DNA of 46,351 bases, taken from IMG/VR virus record IMGVR_UViG_3300032242_001264, positions 1 through 46,351 of that record; one strand, 5' to 3'. Below the pieces are notes generated by a model, which saw only the letters and a program-made list of their open reading frames with translations, was not told the DNA's origin and did not search any database. A program made the translations under genes and the position numbers. Shown one piece after another: positions 14,531 to 23,415 of this stretch. Positions within the stretch are counted from its first letter, which is position 1, and every line of letters begins with the position of its first letter. The stretch comes from a virus.

Positions 14531-14768
14531 ATCTTCTTTCGTAATCGTCTGTTAGGTAATATGTTACTTTAACACGTTCCATGGCCGCTTGTAAAGTAGA
14601 ATTTGTTTCAGCCTCACGTCTTATGTCGCCCCATAGTTTGTCTTCCATTATTTTGTCGTACATACTTCTTTTCTTGGGACTTTCTGAATGTAATGTGCGT
14701 TTAGAAGATCCTACTTCTCTAACATATACAGTTTCTCCACCGTCGGGACTTTCAAATACTTTAGACAT
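14499..14768 (-). CDS. Conserved phage protein of unknown function (89 aa)
   Basis: It begins SKVFESPDGGETVYVREVG, a pattern common to a small protein family of T4-like phages, followed by a charged helical region (KKRSMYDKIMEDKLWGDIRREAE). No catalytic motif. It follows the upstream stop directly and overlaps the gp62-like gene by 32 bases. Confidence 0.8.
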   Translation of the reverse strand: MSKVFESPDGGETVYVREVGSSKRTLHSESPKKRSMYDKIMEDKLWGDIRREAETNSTLQAAMERVKVTYYLTDDYERRYGNRKTRHQT

Positions 14769-15272
14769 TTACCAACACTTAGTATAATCTACTAATTCAC
14801 TTTGACGGCTAACTTCTTTGACAAAGTATGCACAGGTCGGAACATCACCGGCATGTAATGGAGTTGTCAATAACTGTCCTTGGCGCATCTTTGGAAAATA
14901 CCATTTAACATCATGATAGATATCAATGATATCGATATCTAAAAATTCTGGTCTAAAACTGCTCAACGGGTTAAAACAGAATGTTTTGAAACCACGATCA
15001 TTTAAACTAGTAAGTGGTAGGATCTCCATGTCCGGGCCCTCTGGGTCTCCAACAATTGTACACCAATCTAATGGCATTACTAGCTCATGTTTTCCTATTT
15101 TTAGTGCTGCTGCTGGACCCGTAAAACTTTCAAGAAATATTAGTGGAACAAAGAAGTAATCGGGGTTAGAACTATCACTGTTGTCTAATACAGAAAATCT
15201 CAAGTCGTCGTCTATCTCTTCGGGTAAATCATTCAGGAAGAATGTTTTATTTTCTAATGTGAGAATCTGCAT
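14769..15272 (-). CDS. Conserved phage protein of unknown function (167 aa)
   Basis: A beta-rich protein containing LVMPLDWCTIVGDP, MRQGQLLTTPL and a C-terminal CAYFVKEVSRQSELVD segment ending in KCW. Genes of this type sit directly downstream of uvsW in aquatic T4-like phages. The start codon overlaps the UvsW stop (TAATG), so its level should follow UvsW. I see no enzymatic or DNA-binding motif. Confidence 0.8.
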   Translation of the reverse strand: MQILTLENKTFFLNDLPEEIDDDLRFSVLDNSDSSNPDYFFVPLIFLESFTGPAAALKIGKHELVMPLDWCTIVGDPEGPDMEILPLTSLNDRGFKTFCFNPLSSFRPEFLDIDIIDIYHDVKWYFPKMRQGQLLTTPLHAGDVPTCAYFVKEVSRQSELVDYTKCW

Positions 15273-16765
15273 TATTGGTATTTGACCTTTTCAATTGTAA
15301 ATGGGTAATGTGCATCTTTGTAGAACTTCTTTCGTTCTGTTAGATGCCGTTTTGCGTATTTGGTGCTGGCAGTTAAGTCCCAGATTTGTACGAAGTCCTT
15401 GTCGTCGGCTTTTCTAATGCCACGACCAATACTTTGTATAACGCGAACAAAGCTCTTTCCGGGCTCCAAAAGAACCAGATTAAAAATACGGGGGATATTA
15501 ATACCCACAGCGGCCACACCGTAAGTCGCCACAATAATCTTGTTATCAGCAGTTTTGATTTCGTCATATGATTCTTTTCGATCTTTAGTTTTAACTGCGC
15601 CTGATACAAATGCAACGTCTGGTTTTTCTCCTAATAGAGAAAACAAATCACTTAAATGTGTTTGTAAAAATGTGCCGCTCTCAATTCTATCTACTAATAC
15701 AAGAGTGTTTCCTGTTTCCGCAATACCTTTAATTATATTTGACAAGTAAGTCATGCGTTCAGTATTGGTTACAAGATATTTTAGCTCCTCTGCATAACCA
15801 CCAAATTCTTTCCATTCAGCTGTCTGTATAATATTGACATGACATCCACTCAACACACCTGCTTCTTGCAATGTATGTGCCTTGACTCGATTAACGACTT
15901 CGCCTAAACTTGCTCGCAATGACTGAAATTCATGGTCTGCTTTTGGCACAGTTCCAGTTAATCCCCAGCGTATAGGAGCATTGGCTAGATTGCGTGTCAA
16001 TAATGTTTTCAACACTTCTGCTTTAGCCATATGAACCTCATCAACCATCACAGTAGCAACACCGTCTAACAATTCTGCCAGTGTCAGCATCTCTTCATCA
16101 CGGTCAAATTCTTTGGATTTTTTGTCTAAAATATTGAGACTTTGCCAAGTGCAAATAGTGTGGGTTTTATTTAGGTCTTTTCTGTCACCGTAATAGACGC
16201 CAACATCTAATTTACAATTGACAAAATCTTCTTCAGTTTGTTCAACTAAACTCTTGTTAGGAACGATGGTTATTGTTCGACCATATTTTTCACAAATTTT
16301 ACTCAAAGTTGCAGTGGTAATTGTCTTGCCAAAACCAGTGGCAATTTCTTGGATACACTGAGGATTCTCAAGAAACTTATTGATAACTTCAACTTGGTCA
16401 TCTCGCAGTCGAATTTTTTCTCCTGCAAAACGATGTCCTTCTGGCCACGTTTGATCACCCCAAAAATCTTCAGAAATTTCAGGAAAATCCAGGGCCACAG
16501 GACGGCGTAGATCTTCAACTTCAATATAATAATTCTTTGCCTCGAGAAATTCCAACACCTGCGGCAGCATACTCAAGTAGGTAGTTCCACCGAGGCCGAA
16601 AAAACTAATACTACCGTCCCAGCGTCCTAATTTATAGCTGGGTCTATAGCGGGCAGTAGGGTCTTCGTACTTGAATTTTTTGACCAAAGCCTTACGTGTA
16701 TCAAGATCTAAATTTTCAATCTTGATATTAACTTCGTCTTTGATTATAATTTTACAAGAGGACAA
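15272..16765 (-). CDS. uvsW: UvsW-like superfamily 2 helicase
   Basis: 497 residues. An N-terminal domain (about 1-110, with LGRWDGSISFF) matches the small DNA-binding domain of T4 UvsW. The SF2 motor follows: motif I ATGFGKT at 142-148, motif II DEVH at 242-245, motif III LTGT near 269-272, and motif VI QSIGRGIRK in the second domain. UvsW remodels branched DNA (fork regression, R-loop and Holliday junction branch migration) and moves T4 from origin- to recombination-dependent replication. It overlaps the HARP-like gene by 14 bases. Confidence 0.95.
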   Translation of the reverse strand: MSSCKIIIKDEVNIKIENLDLDTRKALVKKFKYEDPTARYRPSYKLGRWDGSISFFGLGGTTYLSMLPQVLEFLEAKNYYIEVEDLRRPVALDFPEISEDFWGDQTWPEGHRFAGEKIRLRDDQVEVINKFLENPQCIQEIATGFGKTITTATLSKICEKYGRTITIVPNKSLVEQTEEDFVNCKLDVGVYYGDRKDLNKTHTICTWQSLNILDKKSKEFDRDEEMLTLAELLDGVATVMVDEVHMAKAEVLKTLLTRNLANAPIRWGLTGTVPKADHEFQSLRASLGEVVNRVKAHTLQEAGVLSGCHVNIIQTAEWKEFGGYAEELKYLVTNTERMTYLSNIIKGIAETGNTLVLVDRIESGTFLQTHLSDLFSLLGEKPDVAFVSGAVKTKDRKESYDEIKTADNKIIVATYGVAAVGINIPRIFNLVLLEPGKSFVRVIQSIGRGIRKADDKDFVQIWDLTASTKYAKRHLTERKKFYKDAHYPFTIEKVKYQ

Positions 16766-17936
16766 ACTGTGGATCCTTTACGTTTTTCTTTTCAGTATAA
16801 TATATCAAATTTTCATGATTTCCCACGTACTCTCTAATGGAATAATGAACTCCACCAAACCCCATGTTGATTACTGCGTTAAATTTGATATTAGATTTTA
16901 ACACAGGCTTAGGTAATTTGCTACTGATAAAAACTACTTTGGTATTTTCTGTGATAGGAGAATTTAACTTATTTTCTTTGATAAAAATATTGAATTTTTC
17001 GTCAATTTTTGAGTCCAGTCTAAACATTACAGAAATGCTCTCATTAGAGATACCTTGTGTTTGTAAAAATTCATAGGCTTGCGTTAATTTTTCAAATTCG
17101 CTGCCTCCTGGAATTACAAATAGACAAGGACTCATATGCTCCACAATTGCAGCTAGGCAAGAAATTGGAGTTTTTTCACAATTTATGTAGAAATCGTCAT
17201 TGGCCTCGGTCTGTAGGAATTTTTTAACATTTTCATCAAGGTCTAATAAATCAAGATAAACAGTTATTTCGTTGGACCAGGTAAAAATTCCTTTACGTCT
17301 TGCTTCAAACACTGCTCCCAAGATTTCAGTGGATTGCAAATCTGGCATATTTTTGGAAATATTGAGAAAAACCGGTTTTCCTTGATCTAATGCCAACATG
17401 GGAACAAACTGGTCCATGTGATCACAGATTACTGTTGTTTGATCTGCATAATTTTGAAACTGCTCATCACACGAAAATTCATCTGTTCGCATCAGCTCGG
17501 ATAAAAAATGCACAGCACTTTCAGTAAGGGCGAAAATCCATGCTTTTTTCTCGGGATCCCATGCAGCATGAGCAAAATCGTCTCTGTGTTTTCTAATGTT
17601 CTTGACCAATTCCTCATTGTAGGGGAATTCTAGTTTAATTGCACGACCAAATATAGGGTGCTCAACAATAGATATCAATTTAAGATTGTTTAATTTTCTA
17701 AAAGGATATTTATAAACTGGATTTTCCAAGAATTTTTCAACATCTTGTGTTATTAGGCTAGATAGTGTAGTAGCATGACGTTTTAAAATTCTTACTGCCA
17801 CGCCTGCCTGTTTTTCAGTGAAGCCGTTGCCGCGACTAATCTGGTCCGAAAAGCTATAGACCATTTGGCTATCCCAATTATTGAGTTTAACCTGTGGTGT
17901 AAATGCCAATGCGGTGATTAGGTCTTCTATGTTCAT
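16752..17936 (-). CDS. Protein with HARP-like segment, upstream of uvsW (394 aa)
   Basis: Residues about 97-150 (KLEFPYNEELVKNIRKHR...DPEKKAWIFALTESAVHFL) resemble the HARP domain of SMARCAL1-type annealing helicases. The N-terminal segment GFTEKQAGVAVRIL precedes it. The C-terminal half has alternating strands and helices like a helicase domain (ISSKLPKP, FNAVINMGFGG), but no Walker A or DExH motif is visible, so it may be an inactive or partner subunit. It has its own sigma70-type promoter with a 5-base gap to the ATG and overlaps uvsW, suggesting a joint role at forks. Confidence 0.75.
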   Translation of the reverse strand: MNIEDLITALAFTPQVKLNNWDSQMVYSFSDQISRGNGFTEKQAGVAVRILKRHATTLSSLITQDVEKFLENPVYKYPFRKLNNLKLISIVEHPIFGRAIKLEFPYNEELVKNIRKHRDDFAHAAWDPEKKAWIFALTESAVHFLSELMRTDEFSCDEQFQNYADQTTVICDHMDQFVPMLALDQGKPVFLNISKNMPDLQSTEILGAVFEARRKGIFTWSNEITVYLDLLDLDENVKKFLQTEANDDFYINCEKTPISCLAAIVEHMSPCLFVIPGGSEFEKLTQAYEFLQTQGISNESISVMFRLDSKIDEKFNIFIKENKLNSPITENTKVVFISSKLPKPVLKSNIKFNAVINMGFGGVHYSIREYVGNHENLIYYTEKKNVKDPQFVLL

Positions 17937-17941
17937 GATTT

Positions 17942-17970
17942 ATTATAGCACGATTAGAGAAAAAGATCAA
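17942..17970 (-). promoter_or_regulatory. Sigma70-type promoter for the HARP-like gene and uvsW operon
   Basis: Minus strand TTGATC (17970-17965), 17-base spacer, TATAAT (17947-17942). Five bases separate TATAAT from ATG 17936. The -35 box lies in the last codons of the upstream gene. Confidence 0.65.
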
Positions 17971-18422
17971 AGACTAATATCTTCAAGTCCTGCGGCACGT
18001 AGTTTAATAATATTGCTCAATTGCCATTGTTTAATTTCAAGGCCTTTGATAATGCCCAACCATTGATTACGCAACATGGCAAATTCGTTGATGATTTTTT
18101 CCATATCAACGACATCTGCTTCACCTTCAACATATTTTTCACAATCACGACTGCTCAATGCACGTTGATAGTTTTCCAAATATTTCTTAAAGGCTTTTGA
18201 TCGAGTGCGTCTTAATTCAATGTTGAGATATTCGAGTATAGCTTCAACTTCTTGAAGTTGGTTAAATCTTTGTTCAACAATACCGGGAAGCGAAGCAGAG
18301 GACTTCTCCACGTTACCGTGAATCTTGACCTCTTTTCTTGCTTCGTCGATTTCGTTGTAGTAGTAATCTAAACAACTTGGAAGGTGTGCTATGTCTTTGG
18401 AGACTTTAGCATACCAGGACAT
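17967..18422 (-). CDS. Conserved helical phage protein between uvsX and uvsW (151 aa)
   Basis: A nearly all-helical, charged protein: HNVEKS-like turn, FNQLQEVEAILEYLNIELRRTRSKAF, YQRALSSRDCEKYVEGEADVV and a C-terminal KQWQLSNIIKLRAAGLED. It is conserved in aquatic T4-like phages to my recollection. Size, helicity, a C-terminal hydrophobic helix and its position beside uvsX recall the recombination mediator UvsY, but clear UvsY motifs are missing, so I leave it unnamed. It follows the acidic protein gene after 2 bases. Confidence 0.75.
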   Translation of the reverse strand: MSWYAKVSKDIAHLPSCLDYYYNEIDEARKEVKIHGNVEKSSASLPGIVEQRFNQLQEVEAILEYLNIELRRTRSKAFKKYLENYQRALSSRDCEKYVEGEADVVDMEKIINEFAMLRNQWLGIIKGLEIKQWQLSNIIKLRAAGLEDISL

Positions 18423-18424
18423 GA

Positions 18425-18664
18425 TCAGTCCTCGTCTTTGCCGTAATCGATCTCGTCGTCCTCATCTTCGGCATTCTCATTTACTACAAGCTCAATAGCA
18501 TTGTCTAAATGAGGGTCGTACCCCATGAGACCTTCGAGGACAGATAACTCTACGTCCTTGCCGATTAAAAAATCAACATAGTGATTAGCGGCTGTTTCTT
18601 TGTTTTTATCAGAGACATACTCGCGGAATATGTCCCACACTTCGATAATTAGATCTTCTTCCAT
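18425..18664 (-). CDS. Small acidic conserved phage protein (79 aa)
   Basis: A helical N-terminal part (VWDIFREYVSDKNKETAANHYVDFL) and a GYDPHLDNAIE motif lead into a very acidic tail rich in Asp and Glu. The pattern is conserved next to uvsX in aquatic T4-like phages. The start codon shares a base with the UvsX stop (TAATG), which couples its translation to UvsX. An acidic DNA-mimic-like tail could bind a basic partner, but no partner is known. Confidence 0.8.
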   Translation of the reverse strand: MEEDLIIEVWDIFREYVSDKNKETAANHYVDFLIGKDVELSVLEGLMGYDPHLDNAIELVVNENAEDEDDEIDYGKDED

Positions 18665-19722
18665 TATGCTTCCTCAGTTTCTTCTGTAGATACAGGTACG
18701 ACAGAACTTTCTGTCCATTCAGACATCATAATAGTTAGTCCATCTTTCTCATTCTTTTCCCAAGCCTTGCGGAATTGTTTGATAATTTCGCCGTCCTTGG
18801 TTGTATAAACAAGACTATTGCCTTCCTTCTTCAATGCGCCTTTGCCTTCAAACAGATCAACTAATCCGCTGAATGGGCTCATGCCAGTTGAGTAAGGAAT
18901 TTCAACTTGGACTGACTCAAATGGTTTTGCGTAGCGTGTTTTCATAATCTTACAAGCTGAACGGATACCGTTTACAGTTGTAGTTTTATTACCATCAGCG
19001 TCAGTTTTCAATTTCAACTTGCGCATTGCAACCACGATAGATGACGCATAGATAAAGCCTTGCCCGCCACTAATTTTGTCATCTGGGTCAAACATATCCT
19101 GACTTGCGTATGTATGATTAGTACAAACCAATCCAACATTCCAAGAACCAAACATGTTAACACAGTTACGAACAAGACTTGTAAGTGCTTTAGGCTTACG
19201 GCCCATGTCACCTTTCATTTCACCTGCTTCAAACTGATTCACGTCTGTAGGAGTCAATAACATACCCAACGAATCAACAACAAATAATACCTTAGGACGT
19301 TGTTCCTCAGGCATCAATTTGTATTCTTTCATGAATTCACTGATGGTTTTTGCCACATCGTCAATCATAGCCATGTTAAGTTTCAATAACTTTTCATCGC
19401 TAGTATCAACGCCTAGATCCTTCAACCATTGTTCGTCAAGAGCGTTTTCGCTGTCGACTAAGATAACATAAATGCCTTGTTCCTGTGCTGCCTTGATAAT
19501 GTTCCCGGAGCAGATATAACTTTTACCTGCACCGGATTCACCTGCAAACACAGTGACCTTACCCAGGGGAACCCCTTTAAAGAAGTCCCCTGAGATAAGA
19601 TAGTTAAGAGCATAGTTACCAGTTGAGATCCAGTCTGTGGGATCGTTAAAGCCAATACCTAATCCATCGATGGATTTAGTAATGCTTTTACGAAATTTAG
19701 AGATATCAAATGCTTTTGACAT
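18664..19722 (-). CDS. uvsX: UvsX recombinase (RecA-like)
   Basis: 352 residues. Walker A GESGAGKS at 61-68, Walker B LFVVDSLGML near 145-155, and a DNA-binding loop region around ISGGQGFIYASSIVVAM. It forms filaments on single-stranded DNA for strand exchange and recombination-dependent replication with gp32 and UvsW. A strong AAGGGGG ribosome binding site stands 4 bases before the ATG, and the gene follows gp32 after 9 bases, so the two are very probably coexpressed. Confidence 0.96.
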   Translation of the reverse strand: MSKAFDISKFRKSITKSIDGLGIGFNDPTDWISTGNYALNYLISGDFFKGVPLGKVTVFAGESGAGKSYICSGNIIKAAQEQGIYVILVDSENALDEQWLKDLGVDTSDEKLLKLNMAMIDDVAKTISEFMKEYKLMPEEQRPKVLFVVDSLGMLLTPTDVNQFEAGEMKGDMGRKPKALTSLVRNCVNMFGSWNVGLVCTNHTYASQDMFDPDDKISGGQGFIYASSIVVAMRKLKLKTDADGNKTTTVNGIRSACKIMKTRYAKPFESVQVEIPYSTGMSPFSGLVDLFEGKGALKKEGNSLVYTTKDGEIIKQFRKAWEKNEKDGLTIMMSEWTESSVVPVSTEETEEA

Positions 19723-19731
19723 TTAACCCCC

Positions 19732-20730
19732 TTAAGCCTTGTTGCGATTGCGAATCATCGCAATGATGTCGGCTGCACGACTACCTGCATCACCAGTTGC
19801 TGGAGCAGATTGCTCTGCCGCAACAGCTTTAGCGGGTGTTGCTGCCGCAGGTTCAAAAGGGACGTCATCTTCATCTATCGGAGTAGATGCCGCTGGTGAA
19901 GGAGTTGCTGCACGTGGTGCAGAACCTGTTGCTTGACCACTACCACCGTAGCCTGCTGGTTTGAAGTATTGTGCCCAACGATCTGGATCATATGCTTCGC
20001 CATCAACTGACGCTTCTAACATTTCCTTGATCACTTTGAGTTCAACTTCACCGGGCTTCTTAGGTAGGAAGCTCTTCAAATCGTGAAGACCGTATTGCTC
20101 AATTGCTGCGTTTTCTGCTTCGCTCAGAGCACGTTCACGACGGGCCCAAGTTGAAGTAGAGTAGTCGGCATAGCCGCCTTTAGATGTCTTTGCAATCTTG
20201 AAATCCAAGCCACGGACATAGTCTGTTGGCAATTCTTCAATTTCACTATCCATTAATGCGTTCTTGACGATGTTGAAAATCTGACTGCCGATAATGAATC
20301 GACGGATTGGATTTTCGGGTGTTTTGTCTTCTTGTAGTTTAGAATCAACCACATAACCTTGGAACAGGTAAGACTTTTTCTTCCAGTACTTACGACCCAT
20401 ATCTTCCAATGACTTGTCTTTGAACCAAGGGCGAACCTCAGTCAATACTGGACAAGTCTCTCCCCACATTTCCATACAAGGAACTTGCACAGTCACGGGC
20501 TTGGAGTTGGTTTCACCCTTGATTCCGGCAAATGGCAATTTGATCATTGCACGTTCGATCCAGAAGAAAGTGTTGTTTGGATCCGCATCAGGTAAGAAAC
20601 GTACTGTGGTAGTAGTACCTTCTGCTGCATTCCAATGGGGGTAAATTGCGTTGTCTCCACCGTTCGAGCTGCCGGTGTTGTTTTGAGAACTTGCTTGAAG
20701 TTTCGCGCGAATTTCTGCTAATGTTGCCAT
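19732..20730 (-). CDS. 32: Single-stranded DNA-binding protein, gp32-like
   Basis: 332 residues. The N-terminus has the cooperativity region (ATLAEIRAKLQ), followed by an OB-fold core with VRFLPDAD, FFWIERAMIKLPF, WKKKSYLFQGYVV and FIIGSQIF. Only Cys85 and Cys93 are evident in the expected zinc region. The C-terminal third is Ala/Pro-rich with an acidic DEDD patch, then ends in a basic DIIAMIRNRNKA. It coats ssDNA at forks and recombination sites. The leader carries a strong hairpin and a late-type promoter (20793-20830), and an AAAGG ribosome binding site lies 9 bases before ATG. Confidence 0.93.
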   Translation of the reverse strand: MATLAEIRAKLQASSQNNTGSSNGGDNAIYPHWNAAEGTTTTVRFLPDADPNNTFFWIERAMIKLPFAGIKGETNSKPVTVQVPCMEMWGETCPVLTEVRPWFKDKSLEDMGRKYWKKKSYLFQGYVVDSKLQEDKTPENPIRRFIIGSQIFNIVKNALMDSEIEELPTDYVRGLDFKIAKTSKGGYADYSTSTWARRERALSEAENAAIEQYGLHDLKSFLPKKPGEVELKVIKEMLEASVDGEAYDPDRWAQYFKPAGYGGSGQATGSAPRAATPSPAASTPIDEDDVPFEPAAATPAKAVAAEQSAPATGDAGSRAADIIAMIRNRNKA

Positions 20731-20792
20731 AATGTTTTGCCTTTATAAAATGTATTATGCCTCTTTCTTAAAGCCAACTGACTAAAAGAAAA

Positions 20793-20820
20793 ACTGTGCA
20801 TAGCGTTAACTATACACAGT
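20793..20820 (-). terminator. Strong hairpin with T-run upstream of gp32
   Basis: ACTGTGTATAG pairs with CTATGCACAGT (11 bp with one G-U pair, 6-base loop), followed on the minus strand by TTTTTCTTTT. This is a rho-independent terminator shape for the 842-residue gene. Because the late promoter at 20823-20830 would start transcription near 20817, inside the first arm, the same sequence may instead be a 5' cap hairpin on gp32 mRNA. Confidence 0.65.
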
Positions 20821-20822
20821 TT

Positions 20823-20830
20823 TATTTATA
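20823..20830 (-). promoter_or_regulatory. T4-type late promoter for gp32
   Basis: Minus strand TATAAATA, the full T4 late consensus, about 92 bases before the gp32 ATG. A poor -35-like TTGCAG lies 16 bases upstream, so weaker early use by host polymerase is possible. Confidence 0.65.
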
Positions 20831-20873
20831 CACGCAACCTATAAGGCTGCAATAATATGGTTTATTTTGCCAA

Positions 20874-23402
20874 TTATTTTTTATACTTGGCAAGTCTTAA
20901 AATATCAACCATTTCTGGTAAAGGGCCTTTTGGTCCGCCACGCATACTATATGGGCTGGACATTTTCATTTGATCCATACGAGATTTAGTCAATGTACCT
21001 TTTTTACCTGCCCTATCTGTCTTATATACATCATTAGAGCCTGCTATACTTCTTCCACCCAATGTGTCAAAGTTAGGTGCTTTGCCATCACCATGACTTG
21101 CTGGGTAACCACCTCTCAATGCATCCATAGCATCGCCGATAGAATGGAATGTACCTTTGACTTCTTCTCCCATTTCTCCATGGTAGTCGATAGTGATTTC
21201 TCCAGTTTTCAAATTATGTTCAATATGGCCGTCTGCATAATAACCACCTTCGCGATCATCGTAATTAAACACTTCTATATTAGGATCACTAGAATCGTCT
21301 TGATACCATCCACTCATTGTATCCATTGCTTTTGCAAAATTGCCCACACCCTCATAGGCAGGCATAATATTTTTATCAACTGGGCCTTGATCACCGATGC
21401 CTTCTACTTTTGCCTTAACGTTGCCTAATAATTCTTTTAGTCTTGCTAAGCCATCGTCGCCATGACTAGCTGATGCGTGTCCGTTGGCTACTTGTCCGTG
21501 CTTCTGTTGCCATTCTTGTGTTAGCTTTTGAATAAATGCCTCTGCCATTTGACGTGCCTGTTCGCCTGCTTCTTCACCAAACTTTTCTGCAATTTGTTTT
21601 TTAACATCTAATGCGATGCCTTCTTCACCACGGAATGGACCAACTGTAGGATTATCTCTGTTGTAGAAACTGCCAACAATTTTAGCAACTTCTTTGATCA
21701 TAGATCCTTTATCTTCGCCCATTGCGCCCGGTGGAGGAACCATATCTGTATTTTCATTTTGTCCCATGTGCTGTAGTTCGCTCATGGTGTCGCCAAGGAA
21801 GTCTTCACTGTTGATCAATGAACGAGCTTGATTAGGACTCATGTTTAATTCTTTTACCAATATCATGCCAATTGCTTTTACTAGTTCGCCTTCTTTTGCT
21901 GGATCATAAGTAATGCCATGATTGAATAAAATTTCTGCAACTTGATAACAGGTTCTGTCTTCTGCTGCTTCTGCTGTGGGTTGTTCTGGAGCCACTGGTG
22001 CTGGTTCTGCAGGAGCTTGTGTTCCACTCATGCCCAACGCCACCAATAGCTCGGGATAGTTTTCTTGTGCCCATAACTTGAATACTTCAATAGGATCAGT
22101 TGTACTGTCTAAATCTTTTGCCTGCTGGAATTTATTTTCCAAATCGTCGTCATCTAGACCAAATTCGCTAAAGAAACTGTACGCGGTATCTAAATTTAAT
22201 TGACCGTCTGGTAAATCTGATAATGCTTGTTTTAAATCTGCAATTTGATCGTCTGCTAGTTTGCCTTGTTCTGTTGCCTCTGCCCAGTTTTCAAATGCGT
22301 CAAATGCGCTTTCTTTAACTTCATCATTGCATTCACACGGATCACAATGACATTTTTCACACTCTTCTTTTTCTTCGCTAACATAATCTTCAAGATCAAC
22401 TTTATTAGTCTCTCTCATGATGCTGTGTAGTAGGGGAAAGAAACCTGCTAGTTCTTCTTGGAATGTAGACTGTGTAAATTTCTGTTTGTATTCTTCCATA
22501 GTGACAGCATCAAGTTCCATGATGTCGTCGTCCATAGGAGCCTGTGCGCCCAGGCCTTCTGCCCATGCTTCGTAGTGATGACGCTTACCTAGTGCTTCAA
22601 TTTGTGATTTAAGTTCTTGTAGTCGGCCTACGGCCCTTTCTGTAATGCCTGTAGCGTCATCATGTAGGCTAGTGCGTTGAATTTTACGTTGGAATTCTTG
22701 TAGTTGAGCTATGTTTTCGCTCATTTTGATAATTGCTTTGCCTGCTTGATCATGTGGTGCACCACCGTGATCTACGTGTTGTGCCATGGCGAATGCGCCG
22801 GCTGGATGAATGAATGGATACTTAAATCTTTCACCATCTTTGTTCTGGATAAAAATTGCTTTGATATTGTTTTTCTGGCTACGACTTCCAGAAAATGTTT
22901 CATCTACTGGTTTAGCGTGGCGAACAATAACTTCTGTACTGCCTTTAACTGCTCTACTGGTTTTCTTTGTGCTCTTATGGTTCCAGCGTGATTCGTTCAT
23001 GTTCATAGTAGGTTCTTCCTTAGGGCCCTGTGTGGCGGCCAAATGTTGAAAATCGTTTTTATCTAGATTTGTCTTTGCGATATCGCGTGTGTCAAATCTT
23101 AACAGTCTACGCATAGCAAAGTAGCGCATTTCTTTTAAGAAACTATACCACATCTTCTTGGCTGCATCGTCTTGATTTTCTGTAATACCTTGACTGTAGT
23201 AAATCTTTAAACTGCCCAAATCATTTAAACTGATGCTTACACGGCCTAGGTTGTGCCCTTCCATTACGAAGTCAAAGTCGAAGAATCGTGCATCTGCGGG
23301 GTCAATAGTGACTGCACCGGCTTCGTCGCCCATTTCTAAATTGCTGAAACGGCTGCGAACTTTGTCGAATAAATCTTGGGAAATAATTTGGATAGCGTTC
23401 AT
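20874..23402 (-). CDS. Large protein of unknown function between terminase and gp32 (842 aa)
   Basis: An 842-residue, mostly acidic protein with no assignable enzymatic domain. The N-terminal 110 residues form a compact alpha/beta region (FDFDFVMEGHNLGRVSISL). Residues 200-215 carry a His-rich FAMAQHVDHGG stretch. A Cys cluster CEKCHCDPCEC lies at about 348-358. Long Ala/Pro/Glu-rich linkers separate helical segments after residue 360, and the C-terminus is basic and Gly/Ser-rich. The late-type promoter before it suggests a virion or assembly role. The start at 23402 is fixed by that promoter, 7 bases upstream. Confidence 0.8.
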   Translation of the reverse strand: MNAIQIISQDLFDKVRSRFSNLEMGDEAGAVTIDPADARFFDFDFVMEGHNLGRVSISLNDLGSLKIYYSQGITENQDDAAKKMWYSFLKEMRYFAMRRLLRFDTRDIAKTNLDKNDFQHLAATQGPKEEPTMNMNESRWNHKSTKKTSRAVKGSTEVIVRHAKPVDETFSGSRSQKNNIKAIFIQNKDGERFKYPFIHPAGAFAMAQHVDHGGAPHDQAGKAIIKMSENIAQLQEFQRKIQRTSLHDDATGITERAVGRLQELKSQIEALGKRHHYEAWAEGLGAQAPMDDDIMELDAVTMEEYKQKFTQSTFQEELAGFFPLLHSIMRETNKVDLEDYVSEEKEECEKCHCDPCECNDEVKESAFDAFENWAEATEQGKLADDQIADLKQALSDLPDGQLNLDTAYSFFSEFGLDDDDLENKFQQAKDLDSTTDPIEVFKLWAQENYPELLVALGMSGTQAPAEPAPVAPEQPTAEAAEDRTCYQVAEILFNHGITYDPAKEGELVKAIGMILVKELNMSPNQARSLINSEDFLGDTMSELQHMGQNENTDMVPPPGAMGEDKGSMIKEVAKIVGSFYNRDNPTVGPFRGEEGIALDVKKQIAEKFGEEAGEQARQMAEAFIQKLTQEWQQKHGQVANGHASASHGDDGLARLKELLGNVKAKVEGIGDQGPVDKNIMPAYEGVGNFAKAMDTMSGWYQDDSSDPNIEVFNYDDREGGYYADGHIEHNLKTGEITIDYHGEMGEEVKGTFHSIGDAMDALRGGYPASHGDGKAPNFDTLGGRSIAGSNDVYKTDRAGKKGTLTKSRMDQMKMSSPYSMRGGPKGPLPEMVDILRLAKYKK

Positions 23403-23409
23403 ATTCTTA

Positions 23410-23415
23410 TATTTA
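23410..23415 (-). promoter_or_regulatory. T4-type late element fused to the terminase stop codon
   Basis: Minus strand TAAATA, whose first three bases are the TAA stop of the large terminase gene; the next ATG (23402) follows after 7 bases. Confidence 0.6.

Noticed and set aside
17967-18422. Naming the helical protein UvsY
   Set aside because: Size and position fit, but the characteristic UvsY sequence blocks are not recognisable, so the name would be unsupported.
20741-20765. CATAAT near 20743 as an early promoter for gp32
   Set aside because: The sequence 17 bases upstream (GTCAGT) is not a -35 box; the TATAAATA farther upstream is better.
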